From Pseudomonadota bacterium (lineage in GTDB: Bacteria > Pseudomonadota > Alphaproteobacteria > Acetobacterales > Acetobacteraceae): 40,248 nt of DNA. The notes beneath the pieces are model-generated. The model saw nothing but the letters and a program-made list of their open reading frames with translations. It had not been told where the DNA came from and made no database searches. This document shows, in pieces, positions 8,742-17,465 of this stretch (positions are counted from its first letter, which is position 1; every line of letters starts with the position of its first letter). Made by a program: the position numbers and the translations under genes. Where the stretch lies: the NCBI GenBank assembly GCA_021805665.1, contig JAJZEV010000156.1, forward strand, positions 1-40,248, read 5' to 3'.

Positions 8742-10095
8742 ATGCGACTCCTCCGTTTCGACAACATTCTGGTTTTTGATGGGGGGGCGGGACTAAAGCC
8801 GAAACTGCCTCGTCGCCCTGTTTCATCATCCGAAAAGCCGCTATAGCGTGCTTTTGGCCCTCACGAGATTCGTCGCAGTCCGGAAATCGATCGTGAACCA
8901 AAGTCCATCGGTCCAGTTCCTCGCGCCAGTCCTTCCGACCGTGCGCATTTCGCGCATATTCAAGGTGTAAATTGAGATCTGAACTGATCGTATTCACTGC
9001 ATCACAAAGTATCGCATCCGCATCATTGGGACAACCCATTAAACGAGCCGTGTCCGCGCCGGCCGTGTATCCTAGGGCAAGAAGTGGACTACCCTTGCGG
9101 ACAGTGGCCCAGTGCTTCATTGCAGCCTCCAAATTCCCTCTTGCAGAGGCGATACTGGCCAGCTCTAGGTGAGCATGGGTATTTCCGGGCGAATTTTTAG
9201 ATATTTCATCGGCGATCAATTCTGCCTCGTCGTAGCGGCCCAGCATCCGCAGGCATTCCGCCACATTGAGCCTAACCGCGGGTTGATCAAAACAGGTTCT
9301 GATTCGCTCCCAGCGGTGGAAAGCCTCATGCCAATCTTGCCGACGCATGGCATATCTGGCGTGCTCAACAAGCAAGTCGAAATCATACGGGAGCGAGCGA
9401 ATCCCTCGCTCGATCAGGGTTTCCGCCTCTGGGGTGCGACCGAGGTCAAGCAGGCAAGCGGCCGCGATCGAATATCCTTCGCCCATACCGGCGAATTTGC
9501 GACGGAGGATACCACATCGGCGCAGCGATTCGTTGAAATCCCCACGCCGACGCGCAAGCTCAGCGTGCGCCACAGCAAAGTACCCGTAGGAAGGATGGTG
9601 CTGTAGCCCGTCCGCGACAATTTTTTCGATCTCTTCACGAGAGCAGAGATCAAACATAAGGTCTACTGCTGCCTTTGAGGCGAGGACGCGATGCAGAAAT
9701 GGCCTAAGCGTTTGAAGCCAGATAAGAAGTGCGTTCCGACGATCCCCGGAGGCGAGCGCATCTCTGGCGCGGCCAGTCTCTTCTTCAAGATAACCTCTGG
9801 ACATCTCGATTTGCGGTTTATCCAGCCCTCGCAGGTCCGCCAGGGCCCGCCGTCGGTCAAACCATGCTTTCAGTGCGGCAAACAAAACGTACGTACCAAC
9901 CTGTCCTACCGAATCGGCGATGATAGCTAGATCTTGATGTAAGCTACCATAGACGCAATGCCCAGGTCTACGGTTGACAAGCGTCGGCATAGCGGAGACG
10001 AGTTTGGGTGATGCGGCCCCTTTATCGGGCTTGCCAAAGGCTTTCGTTCTGTCGGAGGCCTGGAATTTTTCCGTGCGTTGAGGTAGGTCCTTCAT
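8734..10095 (-). CDS. TPR-repeat protein
   Basis: A 453-aa protein, first gene of a two-gene minus-strand operon. After a ~95-residue N-terminal region without recognisable domain, residues ~100-420 form TPR-like repeats (HHPSYGYFAVAHAELARRRGD, YDEAELIADEISKNSP, HAHLELASIASARGNLEAAMKHW), closely related in style to the repeats of the next gene, so the pair probably arose by duplication followed by gain of the DUF1796-like domain downstream. No catalytic motif, signal peptide or membrane helix is visible. ATG start at 10095; only 31 bp separate it from the divergent GT61 gene, so both promoters must overlap in this gap or within the neighbouring coding regions. Role unknown; TPRs usually mediate protein contacts. 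Confidence 0.75.
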   Translation of the reverse strand: MKDLPQRTEKFQASDRTKAFGKPDKGAASPKLVSAMPTLVNRRPGHCVYGSLHQDLAIIADSVGQVGTYVLFAALKAWFDRRRALADLRGLDKPQIEMSRGYLEEETGRARDALASGDRRNALLIWLQTLRPFLHRVLASKAAVDLMFDLCSREEIEKIVADGLQHHPSYGYFAVAHAELARRRGDFNESLRRCGILRRKFAGMGEGYSIAAACLLDLGRTPEAETLIERGIRSLPYDFDLLVEHARYAMRRQDWHEAFHRWERIRTCFDQPAVRLNVAECLRMLGRYDEAELIADEISKNSPGNTHAHLELASIASARGNLEAAMKHWATVRKGSPLLALGYTAGADTARLMGCPNDADAILCDAVNTISSDLNLHLEYARNAHGRKDWREELDRWTLVHDRFPDCDESREGQKHAIAAFRMMKQGDEAVSALVPPPHQKPECCRNGGVAFG

Positions 10096-10126
10096 TTGTA
10101 GCGCCTACCGCTGAGTCAAATTCTGG

Positions 10127-11356
10127 GTGAAGATGATGTTCGATGAATTGCCGGTGGATGCAGGTTGCCGTTCGACATGGACAGGCCCTCTCACCTACGC
10201 GGACCCAACCAATTTTCCGTCGGTGGATACAGCTTCGCTAGCATCGGTCGGAGCTGGGATTGGCGCCGTTCTGGAAGGCCCATTCGCTTGGCGGCAATAT
10301 CTTCGATACGCACCGGAATTCGTCGATGATCCGGACGGATGCGGGCTGTTCAAAAACCTCGGCGCTAGCGTCTATACTTCGTCGCCATGTTTCGTTGCGG
10401 TGGCCGATGACGCTGCCCTGGTGGGCTATCGAACGATCGTCGCAGGGGGCCATTTCTTCAACGATGAGGTTTACAAGCGCGATGAGCTCGAAGTCTATCT
10501 CAATGGTCTCAGCAAGTCGGACTCGTTTTGGAACGAGGACACCCGCCTGAGGCGGCAAGTCGGCAGCGACATATTCCACTTGGAACAAAGCGGGCAGCCC
10601 TGGCGACGGTATGAGGGGGCCGCGGTTATCCTGGCTTCGCAAGAGCCATCTAACTACGGTTCATTCCTCTTCCGCGTTTTACCAAAAGTACATGCACTCA
10701 AGCGCTACGGCTTGGCCAACCTGCCCGTGGTCTGCTGGGACATCAAACCGGCAACAAGCCACCTACTGGAAATAGCCGGCATCGATCCGGGTAAGATCAT
10801 CTTTCAGAACACCCAGACTATCAGCGTGTTCGATCGCGTGATCATTCCATCATTGCGAAATCGAAACGCGCTCTTGGACTACGAAAGCCGCGACATATAC
10901 CGACAGATCCGCCATGAGTATGGATCGCCCGAAGGGGGCAAGCGCCTTTACATCTCTCGCTTTTCGCACAGCAGAAGGGGTGCCTCCGGGCGGGTCATGG
11001 CGAATGAAGAGGAACTCATCGCGCGTTTGTCCGCCATCGGGTTCGAAATCGTCGAGCCCGAAAAGCTCTTGGTCCAGCAGCAGATAGCACTGTTTTCATC
11101 AGCCGAAATCATCGTAGGCCCGTCCGGCGCGGGGATGTTCAATATCGTTTTCTGCCAACCAGGCACAAAGGTGATCGACATAGAAAGCGAACCACATTGG
11201 ATTTATGCCCACGCTGGTTTGTTCGCGTCGTGCGAACTGCGTTACGGAATTTTCGTAGGTCAAGTAGACGAAACCGATGAACGCACGACGCATCGGCGGT
11301 GGAATGTCAACGTCAATGTATTGATCGACCGGGTTCAAAGCTTCTTGCGGGCGTGA
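10127..11356 (+). CDS. Glycosyltransferase family 61 protein
   Basis: A 409-aa enzyme. The C-terminal half has the GT61/DUF563 pattern: NYGSFLFRVLPKVHALKRYG, DRVIIPSLRNRN, RLYISRFSHSRRGASGRVMANEEEL and the block IALFSSAEIIVGPSGAGMFN followed by CQPGTKVIDIE. Family members transfer sugars such as xylose or GlcNAc onto glycans. The N-terminal ~150 residues are less conserved. The track start is GTG 10127; ATG codons at 10133 and 10136 are equally possible. The 3' end runs into a truncated transposase on the opposite strand (overlap 11335-11356), so the last few residues may have been replaced by insertion-sequence DNA. Divergent from the TPR operon and probably part of the same glycan locus. 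Confidence 0.85.
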   Translation: MKMMFDELPVDAGCRSTWTGPLTYADPTNFPSVDTASLASVGAGIGAVLEGPFAWRQYLRYAPEFVDDPDGCGLFKNLGASVYTSSPCFVAVADDAALVGYRTIVAGGHFFNDEVYKRDELEVYLNGLSKSDSFWNEDTRLRRQVGSDIFHLEQSGQPWRRYEGAAVILASQEPSNYGSFLFRVLPKVHALKRYGLANLPVVCWDIKPATSHLLEIAGIDPGKIIFQNTQTISVFDRVIIPSLRNRNALLDYESRDIYRQIRHEYGSPEGGKRLYISRFSHSRRGASGRVMANEEELIARLSAIGFEIVEPEKLLVQQQIALFSSAEIIVGPSGAGMFNIVFCQPGTKVIDIESEPHWIYAHAGLFASCELRYGIFVGQVDETDERTTHRRWNVNVNVLIDRVQSFLRA

Positions 11357-11565
11357 CTTTGCGCGACGTCGCGGACAGGGCCAGCCAGTTCCTTCAATCC
11401 ACGCCCAATCGTGCTGCGTGAGATCCCGGTCGCTCGAGACCCCGCAGCACTCCCGCTTTGCCCGGCTGTCTTGGCCTCCGCCGCCACAAAGAGACGGCGA
11501 GACCGTTCATTCAAGCCGCCGCCGACCGTGATGTATCGTCCGCCAATCGATCCTTCAGCGACCAC
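11335..11565 (-). pseudogene. Truncated ISAzo13-type transposase, N-terminal remnant
   Basis: The 76-codon minus-strand ORF contains LNERSRRLFVAAEAKTAGQ and ATGISRSTIGRGLKEL. That is the N-terminal helix-turn-helix region of ISAzo13-family (Rhodopirellula-type DDE) transposases as I know them (NERTRRLFAAxEA...ATGxSRSTIxRGLxEL). The full family protein is about 400 residues or longer; here the frame ends after ~75 and all DDE catalytic blocks are absent. The remnant overlaps the last 22 bp of the GT61 gene. I could not find matching terminal inverted repeats, so the ends are lost or not recognisable. It marks past mobile-element activity in the glycan region. Confidence 0.7.
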
Positions 11566-11644
11566 CCGGTGATTCTAGGCAGCAATTATCCGCGTCGGAA
11601 TTCCCGCCTATGAGTCCGTCAATCGGGCGGCTTCATGAGATTCG

Positions 11645-12793
11645 TTAATTCTTCGCGTCGCCTAACATCATATCAACCCATGTATTCAAATCGCTGCGCT
11701 CGAAGTCAATTTTCCTTACGAAAAAGGCCCCCCCGGTATCAATGGTCGATAGCTCCGAAAGCGTTTTGAACACTTTCGGTGGCGACGGAACTGACCAGTC
11801 AGCATGCATGAGCGGACGCCATTCGGGAATTTCTTGCTCCGAAAGAATCGTGTGAAAATAAGCTTCATCCGGAACCTCGGAGAACTCAAACGATTCTCGC
11901 AGCCACGGGTCCGTTTCCCAGCTCTCAAGGATGGCATCGACCGAGGGTGCAGTTAGTGCCATCCACTGGGAGCCATGATAGTGAACGCTGCAAGGTTTCT
12001 TTCCACGCCTGCGCAGCGCCATCAGCCTCTCGCACCGATGAAACATTTCCTCGGTCACCTCTCGATCGACGACCGGAATCCAGCGAACCTGAGTCGCTGG
12101 GCTATCTAGCATCAAGAAACGCTCATATCTAATTTTCAAAGCGTCGTTCACAGGCCTTACTTCAATATAGTCGCAATCCAATTCTAACTTGTTGCGGAGC
12201 GCGGCTGGGTCCAATAATGGAAGCGAATCATCCGATATTATGACGTAGCGGTCATAGCTTCCGCGAAGGCGCGCGGCCTTCAATAAGGCGATTGTGGCCT
12301 GGACCATAGTGAAGCCACGCCAAAAGACCGGAACGCGATCCGCTATGAAGATTACGGTCCCGCGCGATTTTTTTGCTGCCTCCCGAAATGGCTCGTCGCT
12401 AATTTTGGCGTCAACATGGACAAACATGTCGATGTCGGCGGCTGCGAAGAATTTTGATAAGGCTTCAACGCCATCGGGGTAACGATATGCAAGTACTAGT
12501 GCGGCTATAGACGGGGACATTTGTCTGCTCCTGATCCTACTTGCGGGGCTAAGTCGGTCCTTCCCACTCGCGACAGTCAATATGTCCTCGTAGACATAGA
12601 CCCCATTAAATTCGACAAATACTTCAGGCTCGTATTTTTCCCAAAAGACAGTCAGCTTTCTGCCTTCCAGTTGGTATGTGCCACCACTGTCGTGGCCTTC
12701 ATGACGAACCTCATTCGTCGAAGTAAACAGCCTTAGGAAGCCGTTCCACGCCGGGTGGCTCGCCTCAACGCGTGTGAAGTCTAGATTTTCCAC
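11645..12793 (-). CDS. Core-2/I-branching-type beta-1,6-N-acetylglucosaminyltransferase (GT14) with extra N-terminal domain
   Basis: A 382-aa protein. Residues ~92-380 match bacterial GT14: IAALVLAYRYPDGVEAL, DMFVHVDAKIS, WRGFTMVQATIALLKAA, then YDRYVIISDDSLPL, and a GSQWMALT segment near ~275. The family adds branching GlcNAc or related sugars. The first ~85 residues form a separate unit (GTYQLEGRKLTVFWEKY followed by VFVEFNGVYVYE) resembling short beta domains attached to glycan enzymes. GTG start at 12793, supported by AAGGA 9 nt upstream. It lies alone on the minus strand between the transposase remnant and a gene-poor stretch. Soluble, no signal peptide. Sugar specificity is not predictable. 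Confidence 0.85.
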   Translation of the reverse strand: MENLDFTRVEASHPAWNGFLRLFTSTNEVRHEGHDSGGTYQLEGRKLTVFWEKYEPEVFVEFNGVYVYEDILTVASGKDRLSPASRIRSRQMSPSIAALVLAYRYPDGVEALSKFFAAADIDMFVHVDAKISDEPFREAAKKSRGTVIFIADRVPVFWRGFTMVQATIALLKAARLRGSYDRYVIISDDSLPLLDPAALRNKLELDCDYIEVRPVNDALKIRYERFLMLDSPATQVRWIPVVDREVTEEMFHRCERLMALRRRGKKPCSVHYHGSQWMALTAPSVDAILESWETDPWLRESFEFSEVPDEAYFHTILSEQEIPEWRPLMHADWSVPSPPKVFKTLSELSTIDTGGAFFVRKIDFERSDLNTWVDMMLGDAKN

Positions 12794-12889
12794 CTTGCTA
12801 GTTCCTTACGTCCACGACGGCGACTACGACACAGCCCCGGAATGCGGGATGCTTCGTGCCGAAGATCGAGTTCCCAACACCCGCATCCT

Positions 12890-13009
12890 TTAGGCTTTGT
12901 AAAAGCCATCGGCCGAGCCGCGTCTAACTAACTCCTCGTCGATCCGCAATTCTGAACCCAGTTTGATTCCGGATCGGCCCGCAACGGTCACGCGCCCTTC
13001 AATGAACAT
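12890..13009 (-). CDS. Possible small protein or gene fragment (39 aa)
   Basis: Too short for the ORF track. The minus frame from ATG 13009 reads MFIEGRVTVAGRSG then IKLGSELRIDEELVRRG and ends at TAA. The composition is protein-like (alternating hydrophobic and charged residues) and contrasts with the other frames here. No convincing ribosome site; the frame is open a further 11 codons upstream. It could be the surviving piece of a larger gene. I do not recognise a family. Confidence 0.25.
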   Translation of the reverse strand: MFIEGRVTVAGRSGIKLGSELRIDEELVRRGSADGFYKA

Positions 13010-13263
13010 CTCATTGTGCCGGTTCACCGAACCAAAAAACTTTTATCTATCGCTTCTCCTAACGAAGGTTCTTATCGCGGATGCGGTGGTCAATCAACCG
13101 GACTTGTTCCCGGGGGGGGCGAAGGAACGCCCCGCGCCCAAATCCGGGGCAGATGAAAGGTCCTTGACGTCTTGCGGAACCCTGATCTCGAAATTGGGCG
13201 GGGAAATTATCAGGCTTCGATGGCCCGTTCAGCTGGCGGTTCGACGGGCAGCCGGGAATTCTA

Positions 13264-13292
13264 TTGACTTATTTCCCAAATATCTCTATATA
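13264..13292 (+). promoter_or_regulatory. Sigma70-type promoter candidate
   Basis: TTGACT, a 17-nt spacer and TATATA (directly followed by TAAT) lie in an A+T-rich pocket, close to the bacterial consensus and unusual in this GC-rich window. No well-supported gene begins just downstream; a small RNA or the 13466 ORF are possible targets. Confidence 0.45.
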
Positions 13293-13465
13293 TAATCCTA
13301 TGCACGCCCATCTCAGCCATATCATCCGCGCATGCCGATATGCGCGCGTGAGACCTTAACGCTGCTCCAACCAAGATTGTCAATTTTGGCCTGCCTACAG
13401 CCTTTGCCGTGGCGGAGGTGTCGGCTTTCCACCCGCACAGTCTCAAATCGGAAATTCACCACACA

Positions 13466-13705
13466 ATGACAAAAAATAAGATTCAACACTCCAACACGAG
13501 TTCTGGGACAACCATTAGACCACCAACCCCCAGCCCGACCCCTCGCACAGTTGGGGAAATCCACCTACACGAACTCGCCCGCCGCCAGCTCCGCCCCCGG
13601 CAGGCAGTCATCCTCTCATCCACCCACGCCAGCCAAATGCGCCCGCCCGACGCACTCAATCGCGGCAGCGCATACACCTCAGCACCGAAATCACGCAAAA
13701 AATAA
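13466..13705 (+). CDS. Doubtful small ORF (79 aa) downstream of a strong promoter candidate
   Basis: Reading from ATG 13466 the protein begins MTKNKIQHSN and is rich in Thr, Pro, Ser, Arg and Lys, without a recognisable domain. It sits ~170 bp downstream of the promoter candidate at 13264-13292. GGAAA lies 11 nt before the ATG, a poor spacing. It may be non-coding. Confidence 0.2.
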   Translation: MTKNKIQHSNTSSGTTIRPPTPSPTPRTVGEIHLHELARRQLRPRQAVILSSTHASQMRPPDALNRGSAYTSAPKSRKK

Positions 13706-13768
13706 GACGGGGTATCATTCCGCGGTTCCTGAGACGCCAGTTAGACCGCCAAACCGGCGTCCAAGACC

Positions 13769-14842
13769 CTAACCCGCGTTCGCCCCAACCACCCGGTCGA
13801 ACGCGGCGCCCGAGATCCCAATCGACTCCGCCGCCGCGCGAATATCCCGCCACGTCGTGTCGTCCACCTCGATCCCATCCACCATCCGCTTGGCCGCGTA
13901 ACGCCGCTCCGGCTCCCCGGGCGTCAGCACGTCGTCGAACCCCGGCGCCGGCCTTGCCGACTTCACATGCGCCTTCACCGCCTGGATATCCCCAGCGATC
14001 TTCCCCGCGTCCCCCAGCTTCGACAAATCGATCACCGTGGCCAGCATGGAGTTCAAAATCCCGCCCTTCGCCTCATGAAACGCGCCCTGGCCCCCCGCCA
14101 CCGCGCTGGCCATGATCTCGCACATCACCGCCAGCCCGGACCCTTTATGGGTGCCAAACGCCCGCAGCGCCCCGGTATGATCGCGGATAAACCCGGTCGG
14201 GTCGTTCGTCGGGTTGCCGTCGGCATCGATCAGGCAGCCATCGGCGACCGGAACCCCCTTATTATACGCCACCCGCGCCTTACCGGCCGCGATGGTGGTG
14301 GTCGCCATATCCAGCATCACCGCCGGCCCATCCGCCCCCGGCACCGCCGCACAGAACGGGTTGGTGCCCAGCCTGGGCTCCGCCGCCCCCCAGGTCGCCT
14401 GCACATCGTGATGGTCGGCCACATTCACGAACGCCGTAAACGCACACCCCTCCGCCGCCGCCAGCTCCGCATACGTGCCGATCCGCCCGATATGGCTGGA
14501 ATTCCGGAACGCCAGCACGCACGCCCCAACCTCTTTCGCTCGGGCAATCGCGCGCCGCACCGCGTCCGCCGCCATCCGCTGGCCATAGCCACGGCGCGCG
14601 TCGATCACCAGCAGCGCGCCAGCGTCCAACACGGTTTCGGATGTTTGATTGGGAACCAGCAGCCCCGCATGCAGCAGCCGCACATAGGCCGGCAACATGC
14701 CCACGCCATGGCTGTCATGCCCCGCCAGATTCGCCCTGACCAGATGGTCCGCCACCTGTTCGGCTTCCCCATCCTCGCTGCCCATACGGCGGGCGATCAA
14801 ATGGGTAACGGCTTTCAACGCATGGGGGGACAACGTCGGCAT
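13769..14842 (-). CDS. Ldh-family (malate/L-lactate/ureidoglycolate dehydrogenase type) oxidoreductase
   Basis: A 357-aa NAD(P)-dependent 2-hydroxyacid dehydrogenase of the MDH/LDH type II family, unrelated to classical Rossmann LDH. Visible features are NLAGHDSHGVGMLPAYV (residues ~38-54), GYGQRMAADAVRRA, the NSSHIGRIGTYAELAA block at ~113-128 holding the catalytic His, RLGTNPF and VMLDMATTTIAAGKAR. Length fits the family (330-360). Substrate cannot be decided among malate, lactate, sulfolactate and ureidoglycolate; no purine or sulfonate genes lie next to it. It follows infC on the same strand with a 63-bp gap and could be read through from the thrS-infC unit. Cytoplasmic. Confidence 0.9.
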   Translation of the reverse strand: MPTLSPHALKAVTHLIARRMGSEDGEAEQVADHLVRANLAGHDSHGVGMLPAYVRLLHAGLLVPNQTSETVLDAGALLVIDARRGYGQRMAADAVRRAIARAKEVGACVLAFRNSSHIGRIGTYAELAAAEGCAFTAFVNVADHHDVQATWGAAEPRLGTNPFCAAVPGADGPAVMLDMATTTIAAGKARVAYNKGVPVADGCLIDADGNPTNDPTGFIRDHTGALRAFGTHKGSGLAVMCEIMASAVAGGQGAFHEAKGGILNSMLATVIDLSKLGDAGKIAGDIQAVKAHVKSARPAPGFDDVLTPGEPERRYAAKRMVDGIEVDDTTWRDIRAAAESIGISGAAFDRVVGANAG

Positions 14843-14905
14843 GGGGCAGAGGCACCTGATCCAGGGGTTTGTCGCAGCGGACCCGCGCCCGCCGCGACAA
14901 ACATA

Positions 14906-15442
14906 CTACCTCGGCGACAGCACCATGACCATCTGCCGGTTTTCCATCCGCGGCATCTGCTCAACCTTGCTCGTCGTATCCATCTCCGCTCGGATACGCT
15001 CCAGAACGCGCACACCGATATCCTGATGCGCCATCTCACGGCCACGGAAGCGCAGCGTCACCTTGACCTTGTCGCCCTCCTCGATGAACGACTTCATGGC
15101 GCGCATCTTCACCTGATAGTCGTTCTCATCGATGTTCGGGCGCACCTTGATCTCTTTGATCTCGATGACTTTTTGCTTCTTCTTGGCCTCGTTCCGCTTC
15201 TTCTGCTGTTCGTATTTGAACTTGCCAAAGTCGAGGATCTTGCACACCGGCGGATCGGCGTTCGGGCTGATTTCCACCAGATCCAGGCCAACCGCGAAGG
15301 CGCGTTGCATCGCCTCACGCACGGTCAGCACGCCTTGCATTTCGCCATCCTGATCGATCAGGCGGACTTGCGGGATGCGGATTTCCTCGTTTACGCGGGG
15401 GCCGTCGCGGGTTGGCGGGGCGGCCATTGGTCCTCTGGCTAT
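14906..15442 (-). CDS. infC: Translation initiation factor IF-3
   Basis: IF-3 binds the 30S subunit, checks start codon and initiator tRNA pairing and prevents premature 50S joining. The N-domain begins [20 protein letters not shown]; the linker and C-domain show [34 protein letters not shown] and [15 protein letters not shown]. All are characteristic. The track start is ATG 15427, but only AGAGGA with 3-nt spacing precedes it. Five codons upstream, ATA at 15440-15442 has AGGAGAG 4-5 nt before it and adds IARGP, which matches the (M/I)ARRP-like N-terminus I know from alphaproteobacterial IF-3. I therefore call ATA as the start (178 aa). Non-AUG starts of infC let IF-3 repress its own translation. 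thrS lies 85 bp upstream, the classic order. Confidence 0.93.
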   Translation of the reverse strand: MARGPMAAPPTRDGPRVNEEIRIPQVRLIDQDGEMQGVLTVREAMQRAFAVGLDLVEISPNADPPVCKILDFGKFKYEQQKKRNEAKKKQKVIEIKEIKVRPNIDENDYQVKMRAMKSFIEEGDKVKVTLRFRGREMAHQDIGVRVLERIRAEMDTTSKVEQMPRMENRQMVMVLSPR

Positions 15443-15446
15443 CGTT

Positions 15447-15453
15447 CTCTCCT
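15447..15453 (-). promoter_or_regulatory. Ribosome binding site deciding the AUA start of infC
   Basis: The minus strand reads AGGAGAG, then AACG, then ATA GCC AGA. Its spacing fits initiation at the ATA codon and is too far (about 19 nt) from the ATG at 15427. This decides the start in favour of the rare codon. Confidence 0.7.
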
Positions 15454-15527
15454 GTCTCTGTTACAAAGGTCAGCGACCCGGCGTGCCGTTGACCACTTGG
15501 TAGTGTGCGCGGAAATGGGGCCTAAAA

Positions 15528-17465
15528 TCAAGCCACGTTGCCTGGAATTAAGTCGGGCGGCGTCGCTTCCGATGCAAGTCTGCCAACCGCTTCCTCCAGC
15601 GACAGGATTTCCTGCCCCTGGCTGCCCAGCCGGCGCAGCGCCACGGTGCGGGTTTCCGCCTCTTTCCGGCCGACCACCGCCAGCACCGGAACCAGTGCCA
15701 GACTGTGTTCGCGCACCTTGGCATTGATCTTCTGGTTGGTCAGGTCGGTATTCACCGCCAGCCCGGCCTTGGCGAACGCCGCCGCGACCTCGCGGGCGTA
15801 CTCGTCCGCGTCCGACACGATGGTCGCCACCACCGCCTGCACCGGCGCCAGCCAAAGCGGGAAACGCCCGGCATATTGCTCGATCAGAATGCCGATGAAC
15901 CGCTCGAAACTGCCGAAAATCGCCCGATGCAGCATGATCGGCCGGTGACGGGCACCGTCTTCGCCCACATACTCCGCGTCCAACCGCTCCGGCAGGTTGG
16001 GATCGACCTGCAACGTGCCGCACTGCCAGTCCCGCCCGATCGCATCGCGCAGCACGAACTCCAGCTTCGGCCCATAGAACGCGCCCTCGCCGGGGTTCAG
16101 CTCATAGCTCACACCCGCGATCGCACACGCGTCCCGCAGCGCACCCTCCGCCTGGTCCCACGCTGCGTCGCTGCCAATCCGCGCCTCCGGCCGGTCAGAG
16201 AACTTGATCCGGAAGTCGCCGAACCCGAAGTCGCGATAGACCTGCGACAGCAGCGTAATGAACCGGGCGGTTTCGGACGCGATCTGCTCCTCGGTGCAGA
16301 AGATATGGGCGTCGTCCTGGGTGAACGCCCGCACCCGCATGATGCCATGCAGGGAGCCGGAGGGCTCATACCGGTGGCACGACCCGAACTCCGCCATCCG
16401 CAGCGGCAGTTCGCGGTAGGACCGCAGCCCGTGCCGGAAGATCTGGATGTGGCAGGGGCAGTTCATCGGCTTCAGCGCCAGGAACTTATCCTCCTCCTCC
16501 ACCTGCGCGATGAACATGTTCTGGCGGTAGTTGTCCCAGTGGCCGGACTTCTCCCACAGCGAGCGGTCCACCAACTGCGGAGTCTTCACCTCCTGGTAGC
16601 CATTGGCGTCCAGCCGCCGCCGCAGATAGGCTTCCACCGTCCGGTACAGCTTCCAGCCCTTCGGATGCCAGAAGATCGACCCGACCGCTTCCTCCTGGAT
16701 ATGGAACAGGTCCATTTCCTTGCCGATCTTGCGGTGGTCGCGGCGTTCGGCCTCTTCCAACTGATGCAGATAGGCGTCCAGTTCCTTCTGGTCGCGCCAC
16801 GCCGTGCCATAGATGCGCGACAGCATGGCGTTGCGATGATCGCCGCGCCAGTAGGCGCCGGCCACCTTCATCAGCTTGAACGCGGTGCCCACATCGGCCG
16901 TGGAGCGCAAATGCGGGCCGCGGCACAGGTCGATCCACTCGCCCTGGCTGTACAGCGTGATCGTCTCGGTCGCCGGCAGGTCCTGGATCAGTTGTGCCTT
17001 GTATTTCTCGCCCTTGGCCTGGAAGAACGCGATGGCCTCGTCGCGGTCGATGACCTTGCGTTCGAATTTGGCCCCGCAGGCCACGATCTCGCGCATCTTG
17101 GCCTCGATCGCGCCGAAATCCTCCGGCGTGAACGGCTCGTTGCGGGCGAAATCGTAGTAGAACCCGTTTTCGATCGAAGGGCCGATCGTGACCTGGGTGC
17201 CGGGATACAGCGCCTGCACCGCCTCGGCCAGCACATGCGCGGCGTCGTGGCGGATCATCTCCAGCGCGTCGGGATCGCGGCGGGTGATGAACACGACGTT
17301 CGCGTCATGCTCGATCGTCGCCGACAGATCCACCGTCCTGCCGTCGATCTTCATCGCCAGGGCCGCCCGCGCCAGTCCGGGGCCGATCGCCTCGGCCACC
17401 GTGGTGCCCGTCACCGGCGCATCGAACTGGCGCACGGAACCGTCGGGCAGGGTGATCGCGGGCAT
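15528..17465 (-). CDS. thrS: Threonyl-tRNA synthetase
   Basis: Charges tRNA-Thr in the cytoplasm. The 645-aa length and domain order fit class II ThrRS: TGS domain (~1-60), editing domain with the HDAAH pair (H73, H77) and a later DLCRGPH, then the catalytic core with [39 protein letters not shown] and [14 protein letters not shown], and a C-terminal anticodon-binding domain starting near [11 protein letters not shown]. The Cys of MNCPC and the His of DAHIF and MLHRA are the expected zinc ligands. ATG start. It heads the thrS-infC unit and is divergent from the isocitrate-lyase-family gene. I saw no T-box, as expected outside Gram-positives. The long antisense ORFs on the track through this gene are shadows. 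Confidence 0.98.
   Translation of the reverse strand: MPAITLPDGSVRQFDAPVTGTTVAEAIGPGLARAALAMKIDGRTVDLSATIEHDANVVFITRRDPDALEMIRHDAAHVLAEAVQALYPGTQVTIGPSIENGFYYDFARNEPFTPEDFGAIEAKMREIVACGAKFERKVIDRDEAIAFFQAKGEKYKAQLIQDLPATETITLYSQGEWIDLCRGPHLRSTADVGTAFKLMKVAGAYWRGDHRNAMLSRIYGTAWRDQKELDAYLHQLEEAERRDHRKIGKEMDLFHIQEEAVGSIFWHPKGWKLYRTVEAYLRRRLDANGYQEVKTPQLVDRSLWEKSGHWDNYRQNMFIAQVEEEDKFLALKPMNCPCHIQIFRHGLRSYRELPLRMAEFGSCHRYEPSGSLHGIMRVRAFTQDDAHIFCTEEQIASETARFITLLSQVYRDFGFGDFRIKFSDRPEARIGSDAAWDQAEGALRDACAIAGVSYELNPGEGAFYGPKLEFVLRDAIGRDWQCGTLQVDPNLPERLDAEYVGEDGARHRPIMLHRAIFGSFERFIGILIEQYAGRFPLWLAPVQAVVATIVSDADEYAREVAAAFAKAGLAVNTDLTNQKINAKVREHSLALVPVLAVVGRKEAETRTVALRRLGSQGQEILSLEEAVGRLASEATPPDLIPGNVA

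Larger units (their letters stand above)
12794..13768. other. Gene-poor interval between the glycan region and the core genes
   Basis: About 975 bases hold no confidently called gene. I see a short minus-strand reading frame (12890-13009), a good sigma70-type promoter (13264-13292), and a plus-strand ORF after it (13466-13705) of doubtful status. Composition changes along the stretch, with an A+T-rich pocket at 13261-13310. It probably represents decayed DNA at the edge of the accessory region. Confidence 0.5.

Noticed and set aside
13967-15727. 586-aa plus-strand ORF
   Set aside because: Antisense to the Ldh-family gene and infC; Arg/His-rich with no recognisable domain.
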